From: Flavobacteriaceae bacterium
Lineage (GTDB): Bacteria; Bacteroidota; Bacteroidia; Flavobacteriales; Flavobacteriaceae
Direction: 5' to 3'
Assembly: GCA_014763515.1 (NCBI GenBank)
Contig: JACXVH010000069.1
Coordinates: 1 to 7,212 of the forward strand
DNA: 7,212 nucleotides
The notes beneath the pieces were generated by a model. It had not been told where the DNA came from and ran no database searches. It saw only the letters and a program-made list of their open reading frames with translations. Within the stretch, counting starts at the first letter, position 1, and the number at the start of each line of letters is the position of its first letter. Below are positions 5,293 to 7,212 of the stretch, piece by piece. A program made the translations under genes and the position numbers.

Positions 5293-6972
5293 ATGAACAA
5301 AACAATAAGCATAAATTTAGGTGGTTTTTTCTTTCATATAGATGAAGATGCTTACCAAAAACTTACACGTTATTTCGACGCCGTAAGACGTTCACTAGAT
5401 CCAGAAGGTCGTGAAGAAATAATTAAAGATATTGAAAGTCGTATTGCGGAACTTTTTCAAGAAAAACTTAAAAACGAAAATCAAGTAATTAGTCTTGTAG
5501 AAGTTGACGACGTTATTGCAATAATGGGACAACCAGAAGATTATAGAATTGACGAAGAACCTACATATCATTCAAAATCTAATTATTCTAGTGATAACTA
5601 TTCTTCAAAGACAAGAAGATTATATAGAGATAGAGACAATTCAATATTAGGTGGTGTTGCTTCAGGTTTAGGTCATTATTTTAATATCGATCCGCTTTGG
5701 GTGAGAATCTTATTCATAATCTCTCCTTTTATAAGCTTTGGAACATCGTTATTAATTTATTTGGTATTATGGATTTTAATTCCAGAAGCGGTAACCACTT
5801 CTCAAAAATTAGAGATGCGTGGCGAACCTATTAATATTTCAAATATCGAGAAAAAAGTAAAGGAAGGAATTGGTGAAATTTCAGATAAAATAAACAATTT
5901 AGATCATGAAAAAATTACCAACACAGCAAAATCTGGAGCGAATCAAATAGCAACAACAATTGGCAACATTTTTTTGGCAATTTTCAAAGCAATAGGTAAA
6001 ATAATTGGAGTTTTTATAATTCTTTTTGCTGCAGCTTCACTTTTAGGGATAGTTATTTTTAGTGTAATTATGATTTTTTCTTCTTCGTTACCTGAACATT
6101 TTATCTTTAACCATTATGACGTTCCTTTTGAATTTACAGTTCCATTATGGATTCAAGGATTTTTAATGCTGTTAAGTATTGGCATTCCTATGTTGTTTTT
6201 ATTAATCTTAGGATTAAAACTGTTAGTTACAAATATGCGCCCAATAGGAAACTATTTTAAATATTCATTATTAGCCATTTGGATTGTTTCAATAATTGCT
6301 ATTATCTATTTAGGAATACAACAAGTAACTGAAAAAAGTATTGAAGGACGCGTAGAACAAAAACAAGAAATTGTAATACAACCTACAGATACGTTATACA
6401 TTAAAATGAAGTATAATGATTTCTTTACAAAACATATTGACGATAGAACTTCAAAAAAATATACGCACGACGAAAATAATAATGAAGTAATATTTTCTAA
6501 TGATGTTCGTTTACATTTAATGAGAACTGAAGAAGCAACTCCATACATTCAAGTTGCAAAAACAGCTAACGGAAAATCGCACACTGATGCTAAAAAATTT
6601 GCAGAAAAAATTAACTATCATTTTGAAATACAAGAAAATAACATTAATTTAGACAACTTCTTTACAACAGATTTTGAAAATAAGTTTAGAGATCAAGAAG
6701 TTCATGTCTATTTATATTTACCTAAAGGAATTATTATTTATCCAGATGAAACTGTAAGTCATTATTTATCATCTTGGAATTCTGAAATTAACATTTATTA
6801 CGGTGACGAAAACAATTATTACCAATTAGTAGATAAAGAATTAGAGTGTTTAACTTGCCCTAAAGAGGAAGAAGAAATAGATACTTTAAATGAAAACTTA
6901 ACTATCAAATTAAATAATAAAGAAGTAAAAATAAATGTAGATGAAAACCATTTAGATATACAAACAAAATAA
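5293..6972 (+). CDS. HAAS-like/PspC domain membrane protein
   Basis: This is a 559-residue multi-domain membrane protein. Residues about 15-88 are helical, with RRSLDPEGREEIIKDIESRI at 32-51 and MGQPEDYR at 78-85. This resembles HAAS domains, helical signalling modules often encoded beside PadR regulators. A PspC domain follows at about 106-167: RRLYRDRDNSILGGVASGLG at 108-127, then DPLWVRI and a hydrophobic stretch 138-164. Further hydrophobic segments lie at about 225-262, 284-313 and 323-342. The 215-residue hydrophilic C-terminus has beta-strand character and a CLTC pair (Cys519, Cys522); if topology places it outside the cytoplasm, the cysteines could form a disulfide. E. coli PspC is an inner-membrane phage-shock sensor. 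Here the likely role, by inference, is envelope-stress sensing coupled to PadR. The PspC call is firm; HAAS and topology are inferred. Confidence 0.93.
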   Translation: MNKTISINLGGFFFHIDEDAYQKLTRYFDAVRRSLDPEGREEIIKDIESRIAELFQEKLKNENQVISLVEVDDVIAIMGQPEDYRIDEEPTYHSKSNYSSDNYSSKTRRLYRDRDNSILGGVASGLGHYFNIDPLWVRILFIISPFISFGTSLLIYLVLWILIPEAVTTSQKLEMRGEPINISNIEKKVKEGIGEISDKINNLDHEKITNTAKSGANQIATTIGNIFLAIFKAIGKIIGVFIILFAAASLLGIVIFSVIMIFSSSLPEHFIFNHYDVPFEFTVPLWIQGFLMLLSIGIPMLFLLILGLKLLVTNMRPIGNYFKYSLLAIWIVSIIAIIYLGIQQVTEKSIEGRVEQKQEIVIQPTDTLYIKMKYNDFFTKHIDDRTSKKYTHDENNNEVIFSNDVRLHLMRTEEATPYIQVAKTANGKSHTDAKKFAEKINYHFEIQENNINLDNFFTTDFENKFRDQEVHVYLYLPKGIIIYPDETVSHYLSSWNSEINIYYGDENNYYQLVDKELECLTCPKEEEEIDTLNENLTIKLNNKEVKINVDENHLDIQTK

Positions 6973-6991
6973 CAACTATAAAAAAACAACC

Positions 6992-7212
6992 ATGATCAAA
7001 CTAATTATTCAATTAACTAAAATTATTATTGCAACGCTTATTGCGTTGTTTATGACCAGTTGCGTTAATTTTAATTCAATTTCTGGAGATGGTAACGTAA
7101 CTACTTCTAAAAGAAAAGTAACCAATTTTACTGCTGTAGATGCAAATACTGGTTTAGAAGTGGTAATTAAACAAGGAAACAACTTTTTTGTTGAAGTGGA
7201 AGCCGATTCTAA
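6992..7212 (+). CDS. GIN (DUF2807) domain lipoprotein, C-terminus cut off by the window edge
   Basis: The 73 visible residues start MIKLIIQLTK, 19 bases after the PspC gene stop. A hydrophobic signal segment (4-21) ends in a lipobox-like LFMTSC with the candidate lipidated Cys24, so the protein is probably exported and membrane-anchored. The mature part begins with GDGNVTTSKRKVTNFTAVD (32-50) and continues GLEVVIKQGNNFFVEVEAD (54-72). This is the typical opening of the GIN/DUF2807 beta-helical domain, called head GIN domain in Bacteroidota annotations. Members often sit beside PadR-PspC genes in flavobacteria. The molecular function is unknown; a sensor or adhesin-like role in the envelope is conceivable. 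Whether it faces the periplasm or the surface cannot be judged. The gene is cut by the window, not visibly broken. Confidence 0.85.
   Translation, partial: MIKLIIQLTKIIIATLIALFMTSCVNFNSISGDGNVTTSKRKVTNFTAVDANTGLEVVIKQGNNFFVEVEADS

Noticed and set aside
6306..6548. Minus-strand frame of 80 codons inside the PspC gene
   Set aside because: It is antisense to a well-supported coding region, and its Cys/Ser-rich composition reflects reverse reading of Lys/Glu/Thr codons.

Overview
The window looks like chromosomal DNA from a member of the Bacteroidota, most probably Flavobacteriaceae (Flavobacterium or a close relative). The DNA is strongly AT-rich. The intergenic regions carry TAnnTTTG-type -7 boxes, the form used by the Bacteroidota primary sigma factor. 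Start codons lack strong Shine-Dalgarno sequences. The DnaJ, GrpE, DUF4442 and PspC proteins all have a flavobacterial look. No rRNA, tRNA, CRISPR array or insertion sequence was seen, and no intergenic stretch exceeds 300 bases.

The left half (1-4202) is entirely on the minus strand. From right to left it holds: a DUF4442 hotdog-type protein; a TIGR01777-family NAD(P)-binding SDR protein; a grpE-dnaJ operon with a good upstream promoter; two hairpin terminators behind dnaJ; and the N-terminal 201 residues of an ABC transporter ATPase that runs off the left edge. GrpE and DnaJ are the nucleotide-exchange factor and J-domain co-chaperone of DnaK, which is not encoded here. This DnaJ keeps only two of the four canonical zinc-binding motifs.

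The strands diverge at about 4203-4403. The right half (4404-7212) is a plus-strand cluster: a DUF4870 membrane protein, a possible 19-codon ORF, a PadR-family repressor, a 559-residue protein with an N-terminal HAAS-like helical region plus a PspC domain and several membrane segments, and the start of a lipoprotein with a GIN/DUF2807-type domain that runs off the right edge. padR, the PspC gene and the lipoprotein gene are separated by 5 and 19 bases, so they are very likely co-transcribed.

The most interesting part is this PadR / HAAS-PspC / GIN-lipoprotein cluster. By analogy with PadR-HAAS pairs and with PspC envelope-stress proteins, it may be a cell-envelope sensing module. A short palindrome just before padR is a plausible autoregulatory operator, and a 19-codon ORF overlaps the padR start codon. 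These regulatory ideas are inference from sequence and context.
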